Positions 54,301-63,508 of a stretch of DNA of 64,000 nucleotides are shown in pieces. A program made the position numbers and the translations under genes. The notes beneath the pieces were generated by a model. That model was given only the letters and a program-made list of their open reading frames with translations, was not told where the DNA came from and did no database searches. The number at the start of each line of letters is the position of its first letter. Position 1 is the first letter of the stretch. Source of the DNA: Calothrix sp. NIES-4105 (lineage in GTDB: Bacteria; Cyanobacteriota; Cyanobacteriia; Cyanobacteriales; Nostocaceae); assembly GCF_002368415.1 (NCBI RefSeq), contig NZ_AP018290.1, positions 6,461,614 to 6,525,613 on the forward strand. The letters are read 5' to 3'.

Positions 54301-55447
54301 ATGGGCAAAAATAAGCTAATAGCTTTTGGGTGGTATGGCGGTAAATTTAGTCACGAAGAAAAGGCTTTTACCTCTTTTACCAGAAGCACAGCATTACTGT
54401 GAACCCTTTGGTGGTTCAGCAGCCATTTTACTCAACCGCAAGCCTGCTTCGGTCGAAACATATAATGATATTGACAGCGAAGTTGTTAATTTTTTTCGCG
54501 TGCTGCGCTCCGATAAGGAAAAATTAATAGAAGCAATTGGCCTAACTCCTTTCTCGCGCGAAGAATTTGAAGTTGCTATTTCTCGAATAACTCCCGATAT
54601 ATCTAACTTTGAACGAGCAAGGCGATTTTTTATTCGAGCAAGGCAGGTAAGAACGGGTTTAGCGCAGACGGCTAGCTCAGGGTTCCGGGGCACATTGTAA
54701 ATTAACGTCGCGCGCTCTCATTGGCAGGCGCCGTTTCTCGGTGGTTGGGAAGCGTAGAGGATTTACCAGAAATTGTGCAACGACTTTTGCGTGTTCAAAT
54801 AGAAAACGACGCAGCTATTAAACTAATTCAGCGCTACGACAGTGAGCAAACATTATTTTATTGTGACCCTCCTTATCCCCATGATTCAAGGCTACCGTGT
54901 ACACACAAGTTTCTAAAACTTACTTCTCTTCTCTTTCTTCTCTTTCTTTGTGTCCTTTGTGACCTTTGTGGTTCATTAAAAAAGGAAAAACCACAAAGAC
55001 ACAAAGGGCACAAAGGAAATACAATTCCAGATTATAGAGATGTGTGTACACGGTAGATGATTCGAGGGGAGATAGCCAAGCTTACGCTTATGAAATGACC
55101 GATGAACAACATCGAGAATTGGCATATGTGTTACATAATGTGTTTTGGGTAAAGTGGCTGTTTCCGGTTATAAATGCGCTTTGATGGACGAACTGTATGG
55201 CGACTGGAAAGCTATTGCGGCGCCTGAAAAAACTTGTCATTCAACAAAAGGATTGCGAACCGAGGTATTATGGGTTAACTATGACATTGATAATACTTCT
55301 AAATCCAATTTAAACAAAGGTAGTTCAAAACTTGTAGAAACTGAATGTCAACCCCAACAACTATCCTTGATGAGCGCTCTTGAAAGAGTTATTAATAATT
55401 TAAACCAATCAGTCATTCAAGACAACGCAATTTCTACTGCAGCTTGA
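54301..55447 (+). pseudogene. Wrecked D12-class DNA adenine methyltransferase gene
   Basis: The ATG at 54301 starts KNKLIAFGWYGGKF, then a frameshift near 54355-54370 leads to LLPLLPEAQHYCEPFGGSAA and ETYNDIDSEVVNFFRVLR. A stop and frameshift at about 54698-54720 precede MAGAVSRWLGSVEDLPEIVQ and the catalytic FYCDPPYPHDSR. A 165-bp MITE is inserted after that. Past it EMTDEQHRELA follows, another 1-base shift near 55144, then KVAVSGYKCALMDELYGDW. It was a solitary adenine methylase of the phage-like D12 type. At least four lesions make it dead. Confidence 0.9.
54892..55056. mobile_element. 165-bp MITE with 16-bp inverted repeats in the methyltransferase pseudogene
   Basis: The ends CTACCGTGTACACACA (54892-54907) and its exact complement (55041-55056) are perfect. 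The flanks ATGATTCAAGG (54881-54891) and ATGATTCGAGG (55057-55067) are an 11-bp target duplication with one change. Inside, CCTTTGTGACCTTTGTGGTT faces AACCACAAAGACACAAAG, so the whole element can fold into a long hairpin. A damaged copy is at 50020. Confidence 0.85.
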
Positions 55448-55480
55448 GGATTTTCATCGGCGCCAACAAACAATATTCAA

Positions 55481-55915
55481 TTACAACCATTGTCCACCAC
55501 GAAAGCGCCAGCGCACAAATATAATTCGCATTAAGCTTTGTGAAGCGATAAATACTGCTAACCAGACAGCGCTGTAATGCAGCAGAAACATTGGAGTACT
55601 TAATTCTTCTTTAAGTATGGGAATTGGTAGAAAACCAAATAGCTTGGCGCCGCAAAACACAAATATCATTTCCCATATTCCGGCTATTAGCTGATATGCT
55701 GCAGGCCAGTCTCTATCCCAACGATACTTTTGGATTTGGTCGTAAACTACATCCCAAATAATCCCAAATATTGCTACGTAAGCTAGTATCCAAAAATAAA
55801 TCGGCCCTGGACTGGCGCCAATTAAACCAAGTACAAAGGGTAATGAGACAAGCACACCAACAGTTGCCAGTAAGAATAAGCGAGTTTGCCAGCGACCAAA
55901 CAAAGTAGGAGTCAT
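55481..55915 (-). CDS. Conserved multi-pass membrane protein
   Basis: A 144-residue protein with four likely transmembrane helices (about 14-34, 38-54, 76-96 and 110-130). Phrases such as GASPGPIYFWILAYVAIFGI, WDVVYDQIQKYRWDRDWPAA and WRFRGGQWL are typical of a small cyanobacterial membrane family of unknown role. It is 35 bases downstream of the SGNH hydrolase gene and may share its transcript. Confidence 0.7.
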   Translation of the reverse strand: MTPTLFGRWQTRLFLLATVGVLVSLPFVLGLIGASPGPIYFWILAYVAIFGIIWDVVYDQIQKYRWDRDWPAAYQLIAGIWEMIFVFCGAKLFGFLPIPILKEELSTPMFLLHYSAVWLAVFIASQSLMRIIFVRWRFRGGQWL

Positions 55916-55942
55916 AAATTAGTTAGAAAGTGCTGAGTGTAG

Positions 55943-55962
55943 AGACGCGATTAATCGCGTCT
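55943..55962. repeat. 20-bp perfect palindrome at the end of the SGNH gene
   Basis: AGACGCGATTAATCGCGTCT also occurs inside the MITE at 7632-7744 (7679-7698). Here it supplies the last codons and the TAA stop of the hydrolase (stop at 55951-55953). Confidence 0.85.
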
Positions 55963-56667
55963 GTACTGAGTAGAAGAAGAGAGTGGTTCCCAGTTTATCA
56001 CTTGTTCTAAGAGGGTTTGATAACCAAGAGCATTTGGGTGCAGTCCATCTTCACCGATACGTTGGTTTACCCAGTCTCTCCCTTGCGCTATCCAAGAGTC
56101 AAAAATATCGAGATAAGGTATGTCCCTTTCTAAACATGCTATGCGAGTTGCTTCTTTATAACGATACTGGTCAGCATGGTTATAGTATAAACAATCTAAA
56201 AATGGCATTTTACTTTCGTTTACAGGCGCCATTCCCACAAAAAGCACAGGACATAACCGCTGCGCTTGTTCGAGCAATGCAGCTATTTCAAGTTCAAAGC
56301 GGGTAAAATCAGTGTAATTTTTACCATCGATACGACCAACGCGCGCGGAGTCATTAACCCCTACCGAAAGAATAATCAAATCGGGGACACGGTTCCGTAA
56401 TTCTCCACGATGGCGAAACTCGACTTCTAGACGTTGGGCAACCTGTATCGTTCTATCACCCCGCACTCCCAGATTATATAATACGTGACCGAGACTATCA
56501 GGTTGCATCCAAGTACGTCGTAATCTCTCAACCCAGCCACCGCCTTCAGGGTCGCCAAAACCATATATTAAACTATCCCCTAGTGCGATAATCTTTTTTG
56601 GTTGAATCTTATTTTGTGTAGGTCTAACCGACAACTGCATTGGGGAAGGTGGTAAAAACGTTTGCAT
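55951..56667 (-). CDS. SGNH/GDSL-type hydrolase
   Basis: A 238-residue esterase-like protein. The GDSL block is KIIALGDSLIYGFGDPEGGG with the nucleophilic Ser. Block II Gly is in NLGVRGDRT, block III is ILSVGVNDSAR with the oxyanion Asn, and block V EDGLHPNALGY supplies Asp and His. No signal peptide is evident. The substrate may be a lipid or acylated sugar. The final codons come from a dispersed palindrome, so the tail QYRRD is not native. Confidence 0.87.
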   Translation of the reverse strand: MQTFLPPSPMQLSVRPTQNKIQPKKIIALGDSLIYGFGDPEGGGWVERLRRTWMQPDSLGHVLYNLGVRGDRTIQVAQRLEVEFRHRGELRNRVPDLIILSVGVNDSARVGRIDGKNYTDFTRFELEIAALLEQAQRLCPVLFVGMAPVNESKMPFLDCLYYNHADQYRYKEATRIACLERDIPYLDIFDSWIAQGRDWVNQRIGEDGLHPNALGYQTLLEQVINWEPLSSSTQYRRD

Positions 56668-56937
56668 CTTAAAATAGTTTATCTTTTCATCTCTTCAAGA
56701 TTCTATACATTTCTACACCATTTCGCGAAATATTTTTTAACTATCCTGCCTCTTCTTCTCTCCAAGGGTAGAAAAGTCTCCTTGTTTGCATAGAACTTGA
56801 CTACTGCGCGCGACAGTTTAATAGAAAGGCTTAACTGTTTAGGACTTACAAGCGACCTTTTTAGGCGTTTGTAACTCCTTTACAGGGTATAAGTGTTCTA
56901 AACAATTACAAATTGCGCTTTGCAAGGAAACTCAACC

Positions 56938-57174
56938 ATGAGAAAGGCAGCCATAAAACGTGCGTTCCGACAAGTGTTCTTTGCAATATTATTTTTAACC
57001 TTACTCTCTGGAGGAACATCACTCTGCCTAGCTAGCCAACAAAAGCTATCTCCACAACAAAGTCGAATTTTAGATATTGCTTCCATAAGCTGGCAAATTG
57101 GTTTAGAGGCTGTTTTTGAGCTTGCAATTATCAAAGTTACACATATAGCCATACATTCTTCAAGCAAATTGTAA
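56938..57174 (+). CDS. Small hypothetical exported protein
   Basis: A 78-residue protein: MRKAAIKRAFRQVFFAILFL, then TLLSGGTSLCLA, a classic signal peptide with a possible lipobox-like Cys, followed by SQQKLSPQQSRILDIASISW. GCAAGGAAA before the ATG is a fair ribosome-binding site. No homologue is recognised. Composition and signal favour a real gene. Confidence 0.55.
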   Translation: MRKAAIKRAFRQVFFAILFLTLLSGGTSLCLASQQKLSPQQSRILDIASISWQIGLEAVFELAIIKVTHIAIHSSSKL

Positions 57175-57432
57175 AGAATTGTAAACTTTTATATAAAGCA
57201 GCATAAATCTCAATAGTTGGCTCGACATCCTAATAAGAAGGCATTAACTCGGCTATTTTTGCGCTCATCTCCAGGAGGTAGATGACAAAACTACAAATTA
57301 CATGAAATCGACCCAACTGTTTAAAAGGCTAGCTTGTTGCTTATAACTTTAAGTATGGGCTGATTTACCAATAAGTCAAGTTGCTATTTTAAATTGCAAT
57401 TAGGCTACTCTGTTTCTTCTGAGGAATAGCTC
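57175..57432. other. Promoter region of the sigma/DUF1822/CHAT operon
   Basis: No gene. The GAGGAATAGCTC just before the ATG at 57433 contains a usable ribosome-binding site. No inverted repeat operator was seen. Confidence 0.4.
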
Positions 57433-58218
57433 ATGGATGATGAACTATCAGGAGTCAATCCACAAAAGCAAGTAATTGCTCGTAAGGTTTGTAGTCGGAC
57501 TAACAACAGTTTTCCATGTCAAAGTCCTAAAAAACACCGTCATGAGGAAAGTAACAATAATCAGTCTTTACAACAGGACGAACAACTTTGCCAACTAATC
57601 AAAATCGTACTATTGCACGAGGTTAAGGAAAAAGATCGTCAAAGAGCAATGAATGGGTTGCTAAAACTAATTCCAAAGCTTAGAGGAATTAAGAAAAACT
57701 TAGACCCTCGAATTAATTACGACGAAGCATTAAACTTAGCTTTCAGCAATGTTTGGCAAAAAATTACAACTTTCCCACGATTGTATAACTTAGACATTGA
57801 CAATGCGGATGCAGCTTTTACTCGGCTGTGTTTTGTAAAGTGGTTTAATAAGATACTTCAGCGCCGAATTTTTGACCTTTATCGTACACTAGGGCAACAG
57901 CCACTTAGCTTGCAAGAATGCATTGAGGTAGAAGGAGAACTTGGAAGAGATAACTTAGAACAAATAGCTGATCAGGAATTTTTAGATAAATTGCAAAACT
58001 ACCTGACTCATGACCCAGATAGAATATTACAGTGTCATCCAGAGGGTTTTCCTCAATGTAGTTGTCAAGAATTAATATACAGGCGCCTGCTGAAGGAAGT
58101 ACCAGAAAAATGGCGAGACATCGCACAAGACTTGAGCATACCTCAAGGAACTGTTACCGCATTTTGGAATAGAAAATGCAAACTAATTTTGCAGCAAATA
58201 CCTAATAAACTGAGGTAG
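57433..58218 (+). CDS. Sigma-70-like factor of a DUF1822/CHAT operon
   Basis: A 261-residue soluble protein. The first 50 residues are disordered (KKHRHEESNNNQSLQQDEQL). Residues 90-160 look like a sigma region 2: YDEALNLAFSNVWQKITTFP, then FVKWFNKILQRRIFDLYRTL. The C-terminal 40 residues resemble region 4: IYRRLLKEVPEKWRDIAQDL and SIPQGTVTAFWNRKCKLIL, a helix-turn-helix. No anti-sigma domain is seen. It leads the operon and may control it or target genes of the CHAT system. It is weakly conserved, so the sigma call is moderate. Confidence 0.7.
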   Translation: MDDELSGVNPQKQVIARKVCSRTNNSFPCQSPKKHRHEESNNNQSLQQDEQLCQLIKIVLLHEVKEKDRQRAMNGLLKLIPKLRGIKKNLDPRINYDEALNLAFSNVWQKITTFPRLYNLDIDNADAAFTRLCFVKWFNKILQRRIFDLYRTLGQQPLSLQECIEVEGELGRDNLEQIADQEFLDKLQNYLTHDPDRILQCHPEGFPQCSCQELIYRRLLKEVPEKWRDIAQDLSIPQGTVTAFWNRKCKLILQQIPNKLR

Positions 58219-58235
58219 TTAATAGAAAGGATACC

Positions 58236-59399
58236 ATGAACAACGTAAAACTATCTCCCATCATTGTTCCACTTGATGATAAAGCTCGTAATTTGGCACA
58301 AAAGTTTGCTTTTACAGCAACTACACCTGAAGAAGAAAGACGAATTTATCTAAATACTCTTGCAGTGTTGGCTGTAAATAGCTTTTTAGTGTGGATGGAG
58401 ATTGATACTGATTTAAACGAAGGCGAAAGTTGGAATTTAGTGATTCGTAGATTCCATAATGTTGCTGACTTAGTTTTACCGTCTTTAGGCACATTAGAAT
58501 GTCGTCCAATCTTACCAGAAGAAACTGCTATTTCTATTCCGGAAGAGGCAAGAGAAGGACGAATTGGCTGTGTGGTAGTTATGATTTGCGAGGAATCTAA
58601 TAATGCTCAGTTAATGGGATGTTATACCCTTCAAAATCAAGAAGATGAATTACCAGAACAACTCCAACTTCAAAACTTATCACCATTGGAAGATTTACTG
58701 GACAATTTGGAATGGTTAGATCAACTTCAAGCAAGAAAAGAACTAACTAACTTGAGAGCTTTTTTAGTAGGTATAACTGGGTCAGGTTGGGAAAAAGATA
58801 CAGACGATCTGACTGCAAAATCTAATTCAAAAATCCGTTTTAGAGGAGCTAAAACATTAGAAAAGAATCACAAAAATCATCAAGAAGTTATTGATACTTT
58901 AATTAAACAACTGCATAGTGATGATGAGCAATGTCGTCAGGAATCCGCTCAAAAATTAGGAGAGGTTGGCATTGGAAAACCAGATGTGGTTAATGCCTTA
59001 AGCAGACAATTGGAGGTTGAAAATCATGAAGAAACTCTTTGGTTGGTTGCATTAAGTTTAAGTAAAATTGCGCCTGGTCATCCTAAAGGAGCTGTCAGCG
59101 TTAGAAAACTTATTGATTTAGGAGTAGCTCATCTTGTAGCTTTGATTATTAGTTGCAGGTCAGATAGTGAAAAATCAATAAGGCTATGGGTACAAGTACG
59201 TCCGGATGATGACCATATGTATCTTCCTATCGGTTGTAGGTTATCCATACTAGATGAATCTGGACAAATCTTTACAATAATCGAAGCACAAGACAAAGAT
59301 GATTACATTCAAAAATATTTCCAAATCGACTTAGGTGACTGCTTTCAGGTGAAAGTAGAAGTCAATAACACAAGTTACACAGAAAGTTTTATTTGCTAA
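58236..59399 (+). CDS. DUF1822 family protein with a HEAT-like insert
   Basis: A 387-residue soluble protein. The N-terminal DUF1822 part has FAFTATTPEEERRIYLNTLA, VLAVNSFLVWMEIDTDLNEG, WNLVIRRFHNVADLVLPSLG and LECRPILPEE. Residues 215-290 have a HEAT-like pair of helices (QCRQESAQKLGEVGIGKPDV, TLWLVALSLSKIAPGHPKG). The end is the beta domain typical of the family: LWVQVRPDDDHMYLPIGCRL, then FQIDLGDCFQVKVEVNN. It lies 17 bases after the sigma-like gene. DUF1822 proteins accompany CHAT proteases in cyanobacteria, perhaps as adaptor or substrate. Confidence 0.82.
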   Translation: MNNVKLSPIIVPLDDKARNLAQKFAFTATTPEEERRIYLNTLAVLAVNSFLVWMEIDTDLNEGESWNLVIRRFHNVADLVLPSLGTLECRPILPEETAISIPEEAREGRIGCVVVMICEESNNAQLMGCYTLQNQEDELPEQLQLQNLSPLEDLLDNLEWLDQLQARKELTNLRAFLVGITGSGWEKDTDDLTAKSNSKIRFRGAKTLEKNHKNHQEVIDTLIKQLHSDDEQCRQESAQKLGEVGIGKPDVVNALSRQLEVENHEETLWLVALSLSKIAPGHPKGAVSVRKLIDLGVAHLVALIISCRSDSEKSIRLWVQVRPDDDHMYLPIGCRLSILDESGQIFTIIEAQDKDDYIQKYFQIDLGDCFQVKVEVNNTSYTESFIC

Positions 59400-59427
59400 C
59401 ACAACTTAAACATAGAGGAGGAATCTA

Positions 59428-61458
59428 ATGGTTAGGGTAGCTGTTATTAACCTCAATGGAAACTTTGAAAACGGCTTTGTTGCTATGTTGCAAATTGGTG
59501 AAGCTGGCAAAGCTTCTTCTGTTGGGTGTATAGGCAGACTACCCCCCAATCAAGAAATTCTTAAGCATTATAAAAAATGGCGTTCTCACTACAGTCGCTT
59601 GGGAAATTCGATGCGCGCGCTTAGAGATATAGAAGGTCAAACTCTTCGTTTTTCCTCAATTCAAACTTGTAAGAATGCAGCAATACAGTTAAGTAGCTGT
59701 TTAAATCAATGGCTAAATTCAAAGGAGTTTCTAACTCTTAAAAAGAATTTGGAGGAAATAGATAGGTCTGATGAAATTAGGATAATAATTCAAAATAATG
59801 AAGTTGAACTGTTAAGAAAGCTACCTTGGCATTTATGGGATATTATCCAGAGTAGTAGTGCAGAAGTTGCCTTGAGTTCTCCAGCATATGAATTAACACA
59901 AAGAAGCCAACGTCTTAGAGCTAAACCAAGGATTATTGCAATTCTTGGCAATAGTCAAGGAATAGATGTAGAAGTTGACAGAAAGTTATTACACATATTA
60001 GAATCCGAAAAAAATGCAGAAATGGTTTATCTAGTCGAGCCTAAATTTCAAGAAATTTATAAATCTCTTTGGGATGAAAAAGGTTGGGATATTTTATTTT
60101 TTGCAGGGCACGGTGATAGTCATGCAAATGGCAAACAAGGGAAAATATATATTAATAGGCAAGATAGTTTATCTATCACAGATTTAAACGATGCTTTGAA
60201 AATAGCTATCAAACGTGGTTTAAGATTAGCTATTTTTAATTCCTGTGAAGGGTTAGCACTAATACAAGAATTAGAGAATTTACATATACCACAAGTAATT
60301 GTGATGAAGGAGCCTGTACCTGATAAAGTGGCTCAGGAGTTTTTGAAGTATTTTTTAGAGTATTTTACAAATGGAGAATCATTATATATCTCTGTTCGTA
60401 AAGCAAGAGAGAGACTTCAGACAATAGAAGAATTTTTGCCCTCTGCTACTTGGCTACCAGTGATTTGCCAAAATCCGGCAGAAATACCTCTTACCTGGCA
60501 GGAACTCACACCTCCTAAATATGAGTATGTTAGCAAAATACTTGAATATGTATTACGAGGAATTTTGTCTTCAGAAGAGACTAGCCAAAACTCTTCACAA
60601 CAGCAAGCTATTAAATCTGATTCCCCTCTGCCAGATATTATTGAGCTAACTAGTGTTGGTGATTTTTGGGCATCTAATCTCAGAAAAGGACAATTAGTGA
60701 TGATTGAAGGTGCCCTTTCTCAGTATGCTCCTATGTTTATTGGCTCTCCAAAACTTAAGCGGGATGTTCATCTTGGCTATCGGCGTGCGATACCAGTAGA
60801 AGACTTAGAGGAGCAGCAAAATAGCAGCAATGCTATCGATGCTAATTTGGCTTTCACCGCAGGACAAATGGTTTTGAGATTAAATCCTGAAGAAACAGAA
60901 GCTGGCTGGGTGTACATGGGATTATATCACAGCATCATTAGAAATTCTATTCCGGTTTTTGTCACTAAAGATTATTATACTCATACCGTAGAACCTTTGT
61001 TTGAAAGAGATGGTAATAGAATTGCCTATGTAGTAGAGGCAAAAGTTATAGGTAAATTAATTCCTTTTCCAGGTAATTTTATAAAAGAATTTATTGAAAG
61101 GAATAACATTAAAAGTTACATTAAACCCGAATTAATTAGTGACAATAAAGAAATATTAGCCATGTTTGTCGATGGCAAAGATACAGCAATTAAGTATCTG
61201 AAACCAGCAAGATATTTAGATGGAGATATTTGGGTAGCTTTAAAAACAGGAGTTGAAGAGTATTTTGTTAGTAGATTTGTTGATTTTTCTAATCTAGAAG
61301 ATTTCCGCCAAGAATCTCAAACATTGGCAATAGAATCAAAAAATTTATTACCTGATGGAGAAATTGTTTATCAGTTTGACCAAGTTGAGAAAATCATACA
61401 AGGACATCAGACTGTAGATTCAATGATTAAACGCTTTACTAAACGTCAAAAAATGTAA
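59428..61458 (+). CDS. CHAT-domain protease with an unrecognised C-terminal half
   Basis: A 676-residue protein. Residues about 100-350 form the caspase-like CHAT domain: RIIIQNNEVELLRKLPWHLW, then WDILFFAGHGDSHANG with His228 and LAIFNSCEGLALIQELE with Cys273, and a tail FLPSATWLPVICQNP. So the active dyad is intact. Residues about 425-676 are not known to me: FMIGSPKLKRDV-like strands, ETEAGWVYMGLYHSIIRNSI, VEAKVIGKLIPFPGNFIKEF and WVALKTGVEEYFVSRFVDF. No TM helix is sure. AGAGGAGGAATC before the ATG is a strong ribosome-binding site. It may be a proteolytic effector with its own sensor or target domain. Confidence 0.85.
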   Translation: MVRVAVINLNGNFENGFVAMLQIGEAGKASSVGCIGRLPPNQEILKHYKKWRSHYSRLGNSMRALRDIEGQTLRFSSIQTCKNAAIQLSSCLNQWLNSKEFLTLKKNLEEIDRSDEIRIIIQNNEVELLRKLPWHLWDIIQSSSAEVALSSPAYELTQRSQRLRAKPRIIAILGNSQGIDVEVDRKLLHILESEKNAEMVYLVEPKFQEIYKSLWDEKGWDILFFAGHGDSHANGKQGKIYINRQDSLSITDLNDALKIAIKRGLRLAIFNSCEGLALIQELENLHIPQVIVMKEPVPDKVAQEFLKYFLEYFTNGESLYISVRKARERLQTIEEFLPSATWLPVICQNPAEIPLTWQELTPPKYEYVSKILEYVLRGILSSEETSQNSSQQQAIKSDSPLPDIIELTSVGDFWASNLRKGQLVMIEGALSQYAPMFIGSPKLKRDVHLGYRRAIPVEDLEEQQNSSNAIDANLAFTAGQMVLRLNPEETEAGWVYMGLYHSIIRNSIPVFVTKDYYTHTVEPLFERDGNRIAYVVEAKVIGKLIPFPGNFIKEFIERNNIKSYIKPELISDNKEILAMFVDGKDTAIKYLKPARYLDGDIWVALKTGVEEYFVSRFVDFSNLEDFRQESQTLAIESKNLLPDGEIVYQFDQVEKIIQGHQTVDSMIKRFTKRQKM

Positions 61459-61489
61459 ACAAAAAAATTTAATTTTTAGTATCAATTTC

Positions 61490-63142
61490 ATGTATAAAAT
61501 AATAAAGCTAATGCATTACTGTTACTTACCTTATCTATTAAACTTTCTCTGCATTAGCATAATAACCTTGAATATCACAGGAAATACGTTAATGTTAAAA
61601 CCCACTTATGCACATCCACAGGAATCTTATGCTGCACTACCTACTTCTTTAGAAATTACAAAAATTAAAACTTATATCAAAGATAGCTGGAAAACTTTAT
61701 CTCGTTCCAATAATGATATTCTTGCAGCTATAGTTGACCCCAAAATTAGTCCTGTCCCTGCACCCCCTTGGACAATTTATATATCACCATTAGAACAAAA
61801 ATCTCGGATAGAATCTGAATTTAAACAAATCCTTTCTGAGCAAGCATTTAACCAAATTAAAATTCGTATATTGCCCGCTAAACCAGAGGAAATTGAAAAA
61901 CACGCATTGCTATATCTACCTTACCCTTATGTGGTTCCTGGTGGACGGTTTAATGAAATGTACGGTTGGGATAGTTACTTTATTTTAGTCGGACTGTTGC
62001 GAGATGAGGAAATTGATTTAGCAAGAAATATGGTAGACAATTCTATATATGAAATTAATCATTATGGAGCAATTTTAAATGCTAATCGTACTTATTACCT
62101 TACAAGATCTCAGCCTCCATTTTTGACAAGAATGGTTTTGGCAGTTTTTAATAAAACTCAAGATAAACAGTGGTTAAAATCTACCTTGAGAGCAATTGAA
62201 ACTTACTATAAATACTGGACTACGCCACCAAAGCTAAACCAAGAGACAAATTTATCTCGCTATTTTGACTTTGGTACTGGACCAGCAGCAGAAACTCTTC
62301 ATTCTGAGTACAAAGCTAAATTAGGAACTCATTATGAACAAGTACTAGAATACTTCCGTACTCATAAGCAAGTTGCAGGTTACAACATTGAGCCATTTTA
62401 TGATAGTGAAAAAGATCAATTAACACCCTTATTTTACAAAGGGGATCGTTCTATGCGGGAATCTGGATTTGACATATCTCACCGTTTTGGTCCCTTTAAT
62501 GCTGATACTATCAACTACGCTCCGGTTTGCCTGAACACTCTGTTGTACCAAATGGAAATTGATACAGCACAAATTTATCAAATACTGGGTGATAAACAGA
62601 ATGCTCAAATTTGGAAAGAACTTGCTCAAAAACGGCAAGCATTAATTAATCAGTTTTTTTGGGATGAAGAAGCCGGACTATATTTTGACTATAATTTTCA
62701 ACAAGGGAGACGGCGCCATTATAAATTTGCTACTACTTTTTATCCGCTTTGGGCAGGAATTGCTTCCCCTGAACAGGCGAAACGGATAGTAAATAATTTA
62801 GCCGACTTTGAGGTGCCTGGAGGTTTACTAACTAGTACTGAAGTGACTGGGAATCAATGGGATGCACCTTTTGGTTGGGCGCCTTTACAGTTGATTGCCT
62901 ACGAAGGATTACGTCGCTATAACTACACTCAAGAAGCTAATCGTCTAGCATACAAGTTTATTTCTCTTGTTGTCAAAGAGTTTAAAGAACATGGAACTAT
63001 TGTTGAAAAATATAATGTTGTAGAATCTAATTCAAATACAACTACAAAGATTAATTTTGGCTATAGTTCAAATGAAATTGGGTTCGGTTGGACAAATGGA
63101 GTATTTATTGAATTGCTGTCGCAGCTAGAACAATTTTACTAA
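61490..63142 (+). CDS. treA: Alpha,alpha-trehalase, periplasmic GH37 type
   Basis: A 550-residue enzyme that splits trehalose to two glucoses. Signal peptide at about 8-35 (LLNFLCISIITLNITG). The first GH37 signature is PGGRFNEMYGWDSYFILVGL and the second NQWDAPFGWAPLQLIAYEGL. RESGFDISHRFGPF holds an active-site Asp region, and the Gly-rich lid GYSSNEIGFGWTNGVFIEL ends it. Length matches family members. It lies 31 bases after the CHAT gene, so it may be read from the same transcript, though the function is unrelated. Confidence 0.92.
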   Translation: MYKIIKLMHYCYLPYLLNFLCISIITLNITGNTLMLKPTYAHPQESYAALPTSLEITKIKTYIKDSWKTLSRSNNDILAAIVDPKISPVPAPPWTIYISPLEQKSRIESEFKQILSEQAFNQIKIRILPAKPEEIEKHALLYLPYPYVVPGGRFNEMYGWDSYFILVGLLRDEEIDLARNMVDNSIYEINHYGAILNANRTYYLTRSQPPFLTRMVLAVFNKTQDKQWLKSTLRAIETYYKYWTTPPKLNQETNLSRYFDFGTGPAAETLHSEYKAKLGTHYEQVLEYFRTHKQVAGYNIEPFYDSEKDQLTPLFYKGDRSMRESGFDISHRFGPFNADTINYAPVCLNTLLYQMEIDTAQIYQILGDKQNAQIWKELAQKRQALINQFFWDEEAGLYFDYNFQQGRRRHYKFATTFYPLWAGIASPEQAKRIVNNLADFEVPGGLLTSTEVTGNQWDAPFGWAPLQLIAYEGLRRYNYTQEANRLAYKFISLVVKEFKEHGTIVEKYNVVESNSNTTTKINFGYSSNEIGFGWTNGVFIELLSQLEQFY

Positions 63143-63148
63143 ATTTCA

Positions 63149-63166
63149 GGTGGGCCGAAGCCCACC
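63149..63166. terminator. Hairpin after the trehalase gene
   Basis: GGTGGGC-CGAA-GCCCACC is a perfect 7-bp stem 7 bases after the stop codon. It is one of the dispersed GGTGGGC palindromes and likely a terminator. Confidence 0.55.
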
Positions 63167-63285
63167 CTACTACTAAAACTTTTTGATTAAAACTGCATAA
63201 AAAAGGTTTTGCAACTCGACATATTAATAAAGGCACTTAAAATGATTACAACTGGGCTGTAATAATTTTATCGAGAGGTCATCCA

Positions 63286-63423
63286 ATGGAAATAATTATT
63301 CTCGTAATTATTTTGTCGGCTTTGATAATTCATCATCCTCAACACGCACCCGAAGTAGAGGAGAAAGATGAATACATAATGATGCTAGTGAAGAAGAAAG
63401 ATATTGATAAACAAAAATCTTAA
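63286..63423 (+). CDS. Small membrane protein of 45 residues
   Basis: It encodes MEIIILVIILSALIIHHPQH, then APEVEEKDEYIMMLVKKKDI. A single hydrophobic helix (2-16) and a charged tail suggest a small membrane protein. GAGAGG 8 bases before the ATG is a plausible binding site. The length and isolated place call for caution. Confidence 0.5.
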   Translation: MEIIILVIILSALIIHHPQHAPEVEEKDEYIMMLVKKKDIDKQKS

Positions 63424-63508
63424 CTTTTTCACAGAAATCAGACTATATATCAATTTGTCGCATTACCTTAAACCAAAGTCTCTACAAGTTTTTTGGAGGT
63501 TTATAGAA

